The notes under the pieces: model-generated
What the model was told of the DNA's origin: nothing
Databases searched by the model: none
What the model saw: only the letters and a program-made list of their open reading frames with translations
Position numbers and translations under genes: made by a program
Assembly (NCBI GenBank): GCA_047495785.1
Contig: JBLDXI010000042.1
Span: 2,852,001-2,916,000, forward strand
Length of the DNA stretch: 64,000 nt
Reading direction: 5' to 3'
From: Lepidodermella squamata
Lineage: Eukaryota > Gastrotricha
Part shown: piece by piece, positions 1 to 9,900 of the stretch
Layout of the letters: each line of letters begins with the position of its first letter
Numbering within the stretch: the first letter of the stretch is position 1

Positions 1-944
1 CCAGCCTGACGACACCGAAATTCCAGTCACTCGACATCCCGACCAATTTGGTTAGAAATTAATTTTTATTGAAATTGAAATTTTATTTTTTATTTTTAGA
101 TTTCACAGATAAAAATGTTGCTGTCGTATCGCCACACGGGCCCATCGGCAATATCTTTCATCAGCTGACGCATGGCAAACTGCCAGATTTCGTCAATCAA
201 CGCTTCAACGTTGAGCACAGCGAGGAGGAAATTCACAACGACGACGTTGATTTGTGCCACGCCGATGGTACGAACATCGGCCGACTCGAGGACTTCCAAA
301 ACCTCGACACCATCTACGAGCTTATCAACATGGGCATTGAAAACGCCCAGGCCAAGGTCTGCTTCAAGGTCACGTGCCAACGCATTGAACCAGTCAATCC
401 ACGGGCTGGCATTTGGAAACGCAAATCGGTTACCGCAAGTCGCGTTCTTAACATCGATTTGAGCCAGAACAACGAATTACGACGTGTCCTTGAAGATGTA
501 AAAAAATTCCAAAATTTTCTTAAATTATTTTTCAAAATTTTACAATTTTTTTAGATTCAATCGGCTCCTGGTGAAAGTGTGAGAATGATAATGTCCCACG
601 ATGTTGATTCGTCGCAAAATGTGACAACCCGCGAGAAAAATCTCGACACCCCTACAACGGCCTGGGCCGTGGCTGAAATTCTCGGCAAAACTGTTGACCA
701 ACAGGGCGGAAAGCCGATATCACCGCGGTCTGTAGAAGGCAACCCTATGAAATTCTTGAGCCCGTCGAAATTCGCCGAGGAAGTCTACAACACTGACATA
801 TTAGGACAGAATGGCAAAGAATTAGCCGCTGTTCCGTTTTCGACCCGGCGCGGAGCTTCAGGTGGGCCTTTCAACAACAACCGGCCATGGACAACTCAGC
901 CTCCCCCTGCCTATCGACCAGCTGGAGTGCCAGCGAGAAATTAA
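1..944 (+). CDS. 3' part of an unrecognised intracellular protein gene (partial)
   Basis: Three exons can be joined: 1-50 (reading frame from base 2), 100-497 and 555-944, with introns of 49 and 57 bp bounded by GT and TTTTAG, and continuous phase. The 5' end lies outside the window. The joined C-terminal part is about 279 residues, acidic in the middle (EEEIHNDDVD) and Pro/Arg/Gly-rich at the end, with no signal peptide or membrane segment. A short stretch, NPMKFLSPSKFAEEVYN, faintly recalls the ZM-like motif of PDZ-LIM (ALP/Enigma) proteins, but I would not name it on that. The coding-like composition and clean intron removal make a real gene likely; the function is unknown. Confidence 0.6.
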
Positions 945-1367
945 TTCATCTTCTCCTTTTATATCAAAAATCACAATATTTAATTGCTTAGATTTTTTGG
1001 CGATTATATATAAATTGTCTCCAATTTTTTTTGGCTTTTCTCAAGAGTTTCATCTCTCCTCATAATTCTGAGAGAAATAAGATGCATGATGCTTTGAAAA
1101 TCTCAATTTTTTGTAAAGCTTTAAAATCCAATTTTTCTGAATATTTTTTTTTGCATATTAATTATCATAATTAACCTTTCTCGCTATTCTTTATTGATCC
1201 CAATTTTAGTCCTCAAAATATTATATTATTTGAAGATCTTCTGTATTTATACTTCCGCATAATACTTTGTTTTATTCAAAACTGCGTTGATTTCGCTGCG
1301 AACCGCGACAAGGATAAGAGAGATAAAAATAAAAAGGAGTTGCGTTAATATTTTTTACCAGCTGATT
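945..1367. other. AT-rich intergenic region between convergent genes
   Basis: This is the 3' flank of the first gene and of receptor copy 1, which end towards each other. It is T-rich with several possible poly(A) signals (for example AATAAG near 1076 and AATAAAAAGG near 1328). I see no gene, repeat or RNA here. Confidence 0.6.
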
Positions 1368-4198
1368 TTATGACGATGCGATTGTTGACGGAGTGATAGC
1401 TCTCTCAACGAGATTTCCTGACCCACTTTGATGAACCTGGAAGAGAAACGATTAAGTAAAAATTGAAGCTCAACAAACTGAAATTATACTTGTAATAGCT
1501 GTAAGGTGAGATTGATTAGGCTCATGGCGATTACTACACAGCTGATAGCTACGTGAACATTCGCGAAACTCGAATCGAGAGCAAGAGCCAGGACAACTGC
1601 CGCCCCGATAAGTATAAATTGAGCGTAAACGGCTGTCCTCAGCAGAGCAATCTCGGGAAACGAAGTTTTCGTTGCCTATTAAACAAAGAAAAAATAATAG
1701 TTCTAGAATTGCGAAGTTTCTGTGATAAGAACTCACTGATCTCAGAGCTATGGAAAGGAAGATCAGTCTACCTAGAAGTAGGCCAATCCAAGCGATTGAT
1801 GCTCCAAGGAGACCTAGCGAGACTTCGGATGATGGCATGTGACAAGCGAACCAAACTTGGCGAATGTTAGTGCTGACTTCAGTTGGGGACGGAAAAAGGT
1901 CCCCATAAACTCTCTCAACTTTCAAGCCATCAATGGATAGCCAGAGAACAAAGAGGATTACCAGAACCACAACCCATACTAAGCCAGCTGTTGCGTATTT
2001 CGAAAACACCTTGCGGGCGGATTTTATCAGCGAGCTCTGATAGCTTGCATTCCCGGCAACTGCTTGCGCCTGCTTGAATCTACGACCTACCTGAGGACTT
2101 GGATGTGATCGAAATAACGACAGGGGTGAAAATCCTCGAGGTACAGCAAATTTGTTGCCAGCTAAAGCAGCCACTGCAGCTGAAAATGTCTCAAGCTTAA
2201 CCCACACAGAAACGAACACCATCCCGCCACCGCTCAAGATCAACGCATAGATAATGGAGCAATTTACGTGTGCATTTCGCTCTATCCCGTACGGAAGACT
2301 GATGACACTTGAGACGAAAATGCAGTTTCCGATTGCGAATGAAACATCGATTGGCGCGAAGTAAAATCTGCTCTTCTTTTTTTGACAACTCTGAATTATC
2401 ATGCAAGGAATGCTGATCGCCATAATAATAGCGGAAATGACTGCAAAATAACGAAAAATAAGGAGTGATGCAAATTCGAAGAAATTCACCTGTGAGGGAT
2501 ATGTAAACTGAATCGTCGATGGCCGGAACGACGGACAAAACTGTTCGAATCGAGTCTCCCGGGGGTTTATTGTTTAACGTACCCCATTTGATCCCATTAG
2601 GACCCAGAACGAGTGGTTTGGATGTGCTACTAACGTTGAAGTAACCGATTGAGTTACGCAACAAGCTCCCGTTGCTGTTTTTGAGTAATTGGTTGAAGAC
2701 AATTGGGGCGAATCCTTTCGTGTTATCCTCAGTTTCAGCCTCGTATTCGAAATCGCATCGCTGGCCGCTTAAACGGAAGTTATACAGACTTTTCACCATG
2801 GTCTCGAAGAACCATTTTCCGTTGTTTTGAAAGTTAGGGGCGCTAGTTACCCAATTCGACAAAGTATCGTTACCTGTTGGGATTAAATTATTCTCAGAAT
2901 CAAGTTCAATTATCTATGTCTTACGAGTATTTAGGAACGTTTCCGTTGAGTTTAACCAAGCAGCCATTAGCAGTGTCAAATCGTAAAGCATAATTGGCCA
3001 TAAGGGCCATAGTGAATTCGAACTAAGATTATCTGATATTTGCGACTGAATTCCGGTCAGGACTTGATTAGCAGAAAACCCGCTGATGTCGACTGCAGAC
3101 GGTCCTAATACCTCGGCTTTCGTGTTAGGATTACCAAACGTGAAAAACCCATCCATCACGTCTACGAGCATAGCTTCCGTGCACCATTTGTACCTGGTTG
3201 GATCGCTTGGACTGAACACTGTTAAAGACATATAGAAAATCGCAATGCCTTTTCCGTAAAGGTTGTATCTGTGGAGGAAGCATGCTAATCTTGCACCGAA
3301 GTTGCTGTTGATGTAGATTATCCGTGGGTTGTTACTTGCCAGCTCCTCCACAGCCATTCGCATGTCATTTTCATCGGGAGCGCCAAATGCGGGTACCTTA
3401 TGCAATTGCAAAGTCATATTTCGCTTTTCCAGGTCTCTCTGCATGGCGATTTCCATTGCGTTGTAGCTAGGGCCGATGTCTGACAAGACGTGAAGCCTTC
3501 GCCAGCCCATGGCTTGCATGAAGTAAACTAGGGAGAGTTGCACGTTGGTTATCAGAGGTCCACTGACGTAGTATCCAGCAAATTTGCGGCGATCAAGGAT
3601 GATTTCAGGGGTTGAGGATGTTCCGGTCATCGCCACGAAGTTGTAGTGGTGAGTGAAGTGACCTCTGCAGGAAATCAAGGTAAAATAACCATGAAATCAG
3701 AACTACGACTTACGTCCAAGTCTGGGCTCCGCAAAGAGTTGCGATCATCATTGGAACACGATTATATGCAACATCAGCCGAGTTGAATCTTCTGACTGTC
3801 GCAGGGATTGTATCAGCTCGTGCGCACTGCAATCATTTTGAAAGTATAGAACAATAATGAATAAGGTTAACTTTTCTTACAGTGTCGTCAAAAGGTTCTA
3901 CCACTAGATCGTAATCTTGAAGAAGCCCTGGAACGGTTTCGATTCTATCCAGAGCGAGTTGAATAGCTTTCGATGCCATTGCGCGCATAGGAAAAACTGC
4001 GCCGGCGTAATTTATCGACGCAAGGATTGTTATCAACTTTTTTCCTGGTCTAGGAGTACCAGTGAAGTTGAGGCCTCCCAAAGCTGTCGAGGCGATATAT
4101 CTCGGAATCGGGCTGTTCAACGGAATGCTCATCTGCTGCCCAGTTGAACACATAAGACTACCGAGTAAGATGCTGAGAGCAACAATTAACTGGGGCAT
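1368..4198 (-). CDS. GABA-B-like class C GPCR, tandem copy 1
   Basis: Seven exons join without a phase break: 3881-4198, 3714-3826, 2925-3664, 2490-2873, 1737-2440, 1490-1675 and 1368-1436, giving 837 aa. The order is a signal peptide (MPQLIVALSILLGSLMC), a periplasmic-binding-protein-like Venus-flytrap domain (to about residue 520) with an early ALDRIETVPGLLQDYDLVV segment typical of GABA-B ligand domains, then seven hydrophobic segments in the last three exons. Class C GABA-B-like receptors bind small ligands outside the cell and signal through G proteins as dimers; the ligand here cannot be inferred. Copy 2 has the same exon/intron layout. Some exon stretches are nearly identical between the copies while others differ, which suggests gene conversion. 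No disruption is seen. Confidence 0.85.
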
Positions 4199-4955
4199 GT
4201 TTTAACTGAATAAAATTTAATACTGAGGTCGAGTTCCTTTTGGTTGAGAATGGCTTTTGAAGCGCATCTAGGCTGGTAGCGTGGTGTTGATTAAGGAAGT
4301 TGCGAACGCGTGGGAAAATCGGGGAAATTCCACAGCACCAGCAGGAGGGCGTCGAAAGAATCGGATGCACTTTGCTTCGTTAATTCCTAATGGTGTTTTC
4401 ACACGTTCTACGCTTGGACACCTGATTCATTTAAAAGGTAAAGGAACCGGAAGCGAATAGGGTTTTTGCAATACGATATTCATTTTTTTGCACCTAAAAC
4501 TAGTAGAAACTTTTAAACGTCTCTACAAACTCGGTGCACTAAGCAGCAATTATCGTAGCAGGGTAACGTACTACGTACTGCCCTGAAATGAAGCATTTTT
4601 TCAAACGCATAGGCAGATATTTATCAGAGGCCCGTTCATTTATTCAATAATCAATCGCAATTCTTTTGAAAATTCGGTTCAGTTTGATAATTTTTCAGAT
4701 GTTAGAGACTGATTGAGAGACATAAGGCACGGAAGCGGTGGCAGATTGTTGATGTTTGTCATAAAACTCAGGTTACGACGATTCAGGTCACGGTAATGTT
4801 GTGTACCCAATTTCGCTAAATGCAGGTGCGATTTCAACCATTTCCAAATTGCGGCATTTCTTCAATTTTAAAAATAAGTTGTTGAAGGTTGGGTGAAGAG
4901 TATTCACAAGCTTGTTAAAAGCACCGTTCCAAGCTTCTGTGTCAGTAGTAGGGGG
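4199..4955. promoter_or_regulatory. Upstream region of receptor copy 1
   Basis: The first 200 bp upstream of the ATG share patches with the region upstream of copy 2 (15585-15750), for example GGATGCACTTTG followed by a similar T-rich stretch, and TGTTGATTAAGGAAG against TGTTGATAAAGGAAG. The duplicated unit therefore included promoter-proximal DNA. Similarity fades near 4410. From there to the foldback element I see only AT-rich DNA and no gene. Confidence 0.45.
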
Positions 4956-5460
4956 GGGTCATTCCAGGTCAAATCGACCGACGACCCAACCCATGTTCTC
5001 AGATCATCCCCGAACTAATTTTATCGGATAGAGCTCAAAAAATTAGGAAACTTTTACTCTTGTGACTTTTTTCAATGACGCAAGGGCGGGCTTCTAAAAT
5101 TAAAAAACGAAAACCGACTCTAAATCATAGCAACGGTTGCCAGGTTGCTAGATCTCACCAGGTATGAACGCTCAAGGCGAGCTCTTTTTATCAGACCATC
5201 ACGTCGACGTACTCGAGCGATTAGAGCGGCGTCTTGCTTTACCTTGACTTACTGTTTTCCAGCATGGTTAAAAGAACTTAAAAAATTAGCCAAAAATCGC
5301 TATTTTCGAATCAATTTTTCACCCTTTCGAACGCGGTTTTATACCTCAAATTTGATACCATCGGATTCAGCGCAAAAAGTTGTATAACATATGTCAAAAT
5401 CACGAGGGTAATTTTCTTCTATACCGAGAATTAATTTTACGAAGATTGCCAAAAAGCATA
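4956..5460 (+). repeat. Left terminal inverted repeat of the foldback element
   Basis: This 505-bp arm begins GGGTCATTCC immediately after a run of G and ends at AAAAAGCATA. It pairs with 6406-6910. Confidence 0.9.
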
Positions 5461-6405
5461 GCCAGTAAGCACACCATGTTTACAATTATAATTAGGTTTT
5501 GCAAATGGAATTTTCTGAATGCGTGATTGCTAATGATTTAACAGTCATTATCCATGTAATTTATATTAAACTTGACGGGTAGCAAAGCAAATCTTACAAC
5601 TGGGCTTACGGGAAGCTGGTAGAGGTTTACTGTCACCTGTGTCACTGAAGAACTTATGAACAACGAATGCCTATTTGCCTTATCCGCAGTGGGACAGCAG
5701 TGGAAGCTGGAGGATATTCCATTTAGGTCTAGGAACTTCATCTATATAAGTCTAGGAACTTCATAGGTATATAATTCCTCCGCTGTACTAAATGTCACAT
5801 GTTATAATTTCTTTCAATACTCTTCAAAGCCTCACCTTAGACTTGCCTTACAACCAAAAAATCGAATTTCGGAACAATATGGAGCTGGTAGCTTAAGTTT
5901 AACGTATATACTTATTTACCGAATACAGTCTTATTTAAATATGAATTCGGATTTATTTGGCTTTCAACAATGGCGCAGAGTGGGACTTGCCGCAAGCAAC
6001 CGCAAAAGCCAGTGTGAGGGCGTATAACCGTAGAGAGGCTGTGATGGAAACGGCATGAAAAGGCTAAGCACTAAACTCTATCACTTAATGAATCGAACAA
6101 TGATGACCTGCCATTCGTAGCCTTGGGAAATAACTCAAGTGAACAAGGGATTACAGTACAAGATTTGCTAATTGGTGATCAAATGATATCATCAAGGGCA
6201 TAACTAGCCTTACGTCAATTGTGGGGCTTGGTGTGGCATATCATGAGCTAGTATCCGTTGTATTTTGATGTCGGTCTATTCCATAAGCTTGTATGGATAT
6301 ACGGCATTCGATCACGAGTTCGGGTGAAACAACTATAAAAATGAACAGATCATCCCTCAATCATCCACGTGCTTGAAGAGAGCGCGTGTTCTATCTATAA
6401 TATTA

Positions 6406-6910
6406 TATGCTTTTTGGCAATCTTCGTAAAATTAATTCTCGGTATAGAAGAAAATTACCCTCGTGATTTTGACATATGTTATACAACTTTTTGCGCTGAA
6501 TCCGATGGTATCAAATTTGAGGTATAAAACCGCGTTCGAAAGGGTGAAAAATTTATTCGAAAATAGCGATTTTTGGCTAATTTTTTAAGTTCTTTTAACC
6601 ATGCTGGAAAACAGTAAGTCAAGGTAAAGCAAGACGCCGCTCTAATCGCTCGAGTACGTCGACGTGATGGTCTGATAAAAAGAGCTCGCCTTGAGCGTTC
6701 ATACCTGGTGAGATCTAGCAACCTGGCAACCGTTGCTATGATTTAGAGTCGGTTTTCGTTTTTTAATTTTAGAAGCCCGCCCTTGCGTCATTGAAAAAAG
6801 TCACAAGAGTAAAAGTTTCCTAATTTTTTGAGCTCTATCCGATAAAATTAGTTCGGGGATGATCTGAGAACATGGGTTGGGTCGTCGGTCGATTTGACCT
6901 GGAATGACCC
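6406..6910 (-). repeat. Right terminal inverted repeat of the foldback element
   Basis: This 505-bp arm begins TATGCTTTTTGGC and ends GGAATGACCC. It is the reverse complement of the left arm. Confidence 0.9.
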
Positions 6911-6973
6911 GAGGGGAGGAAAAGTTAACGGTTTTTCCGATTTGAATATTTCCCGCGCGACCTTGACCTTGAG

Positions 6974-7385
6974 CTAACCCTAACCCTAACCCTAACCCTA
7001 ACAGGATTCCTTAACCCTAACCCTAGGCCTAGGGCTTAACCCTAACCCTAACCCTAGGGCTTAACCCTAATCCTTAACCCTAACCCTAATCGATAATCCC
7101 TAGCCGATAACCGATTTCGATCAACCGATATTGATTGATTTTGAATTAATTTCCCGCCAAAATAGGCGTAACCCTAACCCTAATCCTTAACACTATTCTT
7201 AGGGCTTAACCCTAATCCTTAACACTATTCCTAGGGCTTAACCATAATCATTAACACTAACCCTAATCGATAATCCCTAACCCTAGTCGATATCGATTGA
7301 TTTTTCCAACGGAAAAATAATTTGAAATTTTCCCGCCAAAAACTATTTTACCGCCAAATATTCCCGCCAAAACCCTAGTCAAAAT
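6974..7385. repeat. Interstitial degenerate telomere repeats (CCCTAA)n
   Basis: Runs of CCCTAA begin at 6975 (four in tandem) and continue with variants (CCTAGGGCTTAACCC, AATCCTTAACCC, AATCGATAATCCC) to about 7290, followed by short motifs such as TTTCCCGCCAAA recurring to 7385. The orientation is the C-rich strand on the plus strand. TTAGGG is the common animal telomere motif. The tract lies 60 bp from the right end of the foldback element, between two receptor genes, so it is an internal relic (end fusion, repair-inserted telomeric DNA or former subtelomere). Confidence 0.85.
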
Positions 7386-7979
7386 TTGAATTTTCCAAAA
7401 TTCCAACGGTCACTCGCTAGTTTTTGAAAAGGAAAATTGAAACTTTCCCGCCAACCATTATTTCAGCGCCAAAATACCAAAATATGACCTTGACTCTTCC
7501 GGCATAAATTCAAACTTCTAAAATGTAATGGGCATGTGACGCAAAAGTAACCAATGCATGAGTCATCTTGCAAGAGTGAAAGTACCCTCTGGAATTGTCA
7601 CGTTTTACGAGACCAAGCCAAGCTTTTATGTCTCGCCAACGGTCAGCTGCGAATATTCTTAAAATGTCAGCTTGACATAACGGCAACTTGCTATGATAAT
7701 AAATGCGGAGTCAACCTTTTCGTCATATGTGTAGATTCCGCTCTGGTAATGAAAGACATTTCAGCATACAAAAGTTAGTAAAACTCGACTGCATTTTTCT
7801 ATTTGTATCCTTGGATTGAGAAAAGCCATGGAGTGCAATCTTTACATTTACTTCGATTAGATTTCGATAGCGATTTCGAAATACAAAGGTTAATATAATG
7901 TTTAATAATATTGTAATAATGTTGATTATTTTTTTTATATACAGGTCACCAGTTGGCATTTTCCTCCTCCACAGGAGGA
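7386..7979. other. Non-coding flank of the telomere-like tract
   Basis: The first part repeats the TTCCCGCCAA motif. The rest is AT-rich with no supportable gene. The reading frames here lack coding character and splice logic. Confidence 0.4.
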
Positions 7980-8416
7980 CTAGGGGGGCTGTGGAGGAGG
8001 ATGAGGTACGAGTAATCCGTGAATGTCCCATAATATCTGGATGATAGTGTTGTAGCTGGCTACTGAGTTCTGCAAGTGATCATACATTTGACCTGCCTCG
8101 TCGTAGCTGAAGAAAGAAAAATATAAGGTATGTTGAATTTTTTGACATTAAATACGTACAGGTTTACAAATAGTTGAAAGAAAATTTCAGCTATTTGAGG
8201 ATTAGCCATTTCAGGATAAGTAGATAAGTAAAGTTGCCAAGTAAAATGATGCGTAAGAATATGACAAGGTATTGTACAGTTGATATAAATTTTGTAAGAT
8301 TTCGCCAAAAAATGTTTTTGAAAACTGAGCGTTGCATCTCGGCACCATTTATACAATGTATATGCAGAGAAGTCGTTAACAGGTAGAATGTAATAAAAAG
8401 CAAGTAAATTCGTCAT
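7980..8416 (-). CDS. Orphan 127-aa protein, two exons
   Basis: Exons 8160-8416 and 7980-8106 join across a 53-bp intron (GTACGT...TTCTTCAG) with matching phase, giving 127 aa. I do not recognise the protein. It is hydrophobic and aromatic-rich, with a predicted helical middle (IAEIFFQLFVNLYDEAGQMY) and a proline-rich end (PHPPPQPP). There is no clear signal peptide. Its ATG is only 35 bp from the ATG of the TBP-like gene on the other strand, so the two probably share a bidirectional promoter and may function together. Clean splicing argues that it is real; its position beside TBP-like and exonuclease genes suggests that it belongs to the same accessory element. Confidence 0.6.
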
Positions 8417-8451
8417 GTTACCTCATTTTCTCATTTTTCTTGGAATATTAA
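8417..8451. promoter_or_regulatory. 35-bp head-to-head gap (putative bidirectional promoter)
   Basis: Only 35 bp separate the divergent start codons of the orphan gene and the TBP-like gene. The gap is T-rich and contains TTTTCTTGGAATATTAA. Transcription starts must lie inside it or within the opposing gene. No experimental support. Confidence 0.4.
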
Positions 8452-9000
8452 ATGCTTGAAATTGATGTTACTGTGCAAAATGTTGTTTCCACACTCTCGC
8501 TGGGGGTACATTTTGATCTGCGGAAAATTATTCACCTCTTCAAAATGGTTGAGCTTAAACAAAAGTTTCCAAATGCTCTCGTCATTAAAGAGCCGCACTT
8601 CAACGCTTTGCTATTTAAAAACGGGAAAGTAGTGCTTTTTACGAAGAATCCTGAACTGGCAAAAATTTATGGGCGAAAACTGGCAAGGAAACTACAGCGA
8701 CAAGACAACACTGCCATAAAGGTATCTAAGATTCGCCTGGTAAACAGTACTCTTGCGGGAAAGATGCCAACTGGAATAAACATAACTGAGGCCTTAATAG
8801 CTCGTGTTGCCAAACTCTGTGCGCGAGCGATATATGATGATACTAGATTTCCGGCACTGCGGTGTAAAAATGTGACCAATGGTTCAACATGCGTGAATGT
8901 ATTTTCGTCGGGGTGGATAATAGTGACTGGCATTAAAGATTTAACTACACCTCTGACGCAGCTTGAAACTATATTATATGCGATACTATATGAGAAATAA
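8452..9000 (+). CDS. Divergent TATA-binding-protein-like protein (TBP core only), intronless
   Basis: This 182-aa open frame has the length of the TBP core and shows its two-lobe repeat. Lobe 1 begins VTVQNVVSTLSLG and continues LRKII, as in TBP, then KFPNALVIKEP...ALLFKNGKVV. Lobe 2 has IKVSKIRLVNST, RFPALRC and VNVFSSGWIIVTG. Phenylalanines occur at the four sites that kink TATA DNA in TBP (KFPN, LLFK, RFPA, VFSS). TBP binds promoter DNA and recruits TFIIA/TFIIB in the nucleus. Conservation is patchy: the second half of lobe 1 and the linker are very diverged, and the usual N-terminal extension is absent. It has no introns, unlike most genes here. It may be a transferred (viral or element-borne) TBP or a fast-evolving TBP-related factor. 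Confidence 0.75.
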   Translation: MLEIDVTVQNVVSTLSLGVHFDLRKIIHLFKMVELKQKFPNALVIKEPHFNALLFKNGKVVLFTKNPELAKIYGRKLARKLQRQDNTAIKVSKIRLVNSTLAGKMPTGINITEALIARVAKLCARAIYDDTRFPALRCKNVTNGSTCVNVFSSGWIIVTGIKDLTTPLTQLETILYAILYEK

Positions 9001-9900
9001 AAATTGGACGCGACACACACTCGACTGAATGTTAATAGCCTACGTCCATGCTACTATGTAGTAGTAGCATGCCATTGAAACTGCGTACATTTATTCTTAA
9101 ATTTAGCGTCTATGATCTTAGGCTGTTCCGATGCTATGGAAAGAAGAACTGCTGTAATAAAAATTAAGATTTCGCAATGAAACTCTGGGGAATCAATTCT
9201 AATCTGGAGCAGTTATCCACAATTCAAGTTCATCGTTGTACTGTTTCGCCAATGCCTTTAATGTTGACGGAATCATCACATTCCGTCGCAGTTTGCTCGA
9301 ACGAAGTTATTCATAGAAATTAGAAATAGACCGTTTTACACACACTGGAAATCGATGGGATCCTCAGGTATGATTTGTCATGACTACATTTAATTCAAAA
9401 TAGCTAAATTTCCATTTCATTCATTCAGATCATATATGGAACAGGATCCGGATAAGTGTAAGTTCTTAAAGACATAAATCAATCAAAATTCATTGTATTT
9501 TTTTTTTCTTAGACGCTGCCCGATGACATGTGTCAATATGGTGCGCCGTTAAGTAATAAAAGTTTTCAAGCAAGCCGATTGTACGCGATTTAATGTGCGG
9601 ATATTGTAATAAAAATTGAGAAACACTTGAAATCGGGTCGCTTTTTATTACAACGCGTGCTGATCAACAATAAAAATTCAGAAACAGTTGCTAAATAAGC
9701 AATAAAAATATGAATTTGGAGACATCATTCGGAAACGAGTAAACCGTTGAAAAGTCATTTAAATAAGCTAACGTTCTCGAGGAATGAAACTTGACAGTTT
9801 TCAAATGAGCATTATATCCCTATGAGTTTTTAGCCGAACCCAATTTATTATCATTATTCGTGAAAATCGGACAACTATTTTCCATCTTCATTAGTGAAAA
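9001..9900. other. Intergenic region of the accessory island
   Basis: This stretch is AT-rich. A short motif is repeated near 9610 and 9669 (AATAAAAATTGAGAAACA and AATAAAAATTCAGAAACA). Two intron-like signals (GTATGATTTG near 9369 to ATTCATTCAG, and GTGTAAGTTC near 9455 to TTTCTTAG) surround a tiny possible spliced frame of about 17 codons beginning near 9357. I could not make a supportable gene from it. Confidence 0.35.

Larger units (their letters stand above)
4956..6910. mobile_element. Foldback DNA transposon with 505-bp terminal inverted repeats (non-autonomous)
   Basis: Bases 4956-5460 are the reverse complement of 6406-6910 over 505 bp, with only one difference noticed by eye (C/A in the AATCAATTTTT stretch). 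The termini are GGGTCATTCCAGGTC and its complement. The 945-bp centre (5461-6405) has no transposase-like reading frame, and the 80-aa frame present in each arm is simply a consequence of the repeat. Such structure fits a non-autonomous TIR/foldback element. The high arm identity implies recent insertion or conversion between arms. A target-site duplication is unclear because the left flank is a G run. The superfamily cannot be assigned from sequence reading alone. Confidence 0.85.

Noticed and set aside
5145-5387. 80-aa frame identical in both arms of the foldback element
   Set aside because: Identity follows from the inverted repeat itself; no transposase or nuclease motif.
6974-7385. Chromosome end
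   Set aside because: Unique genes continue on both sides and the repeats are degenerate, so the tract is internal.
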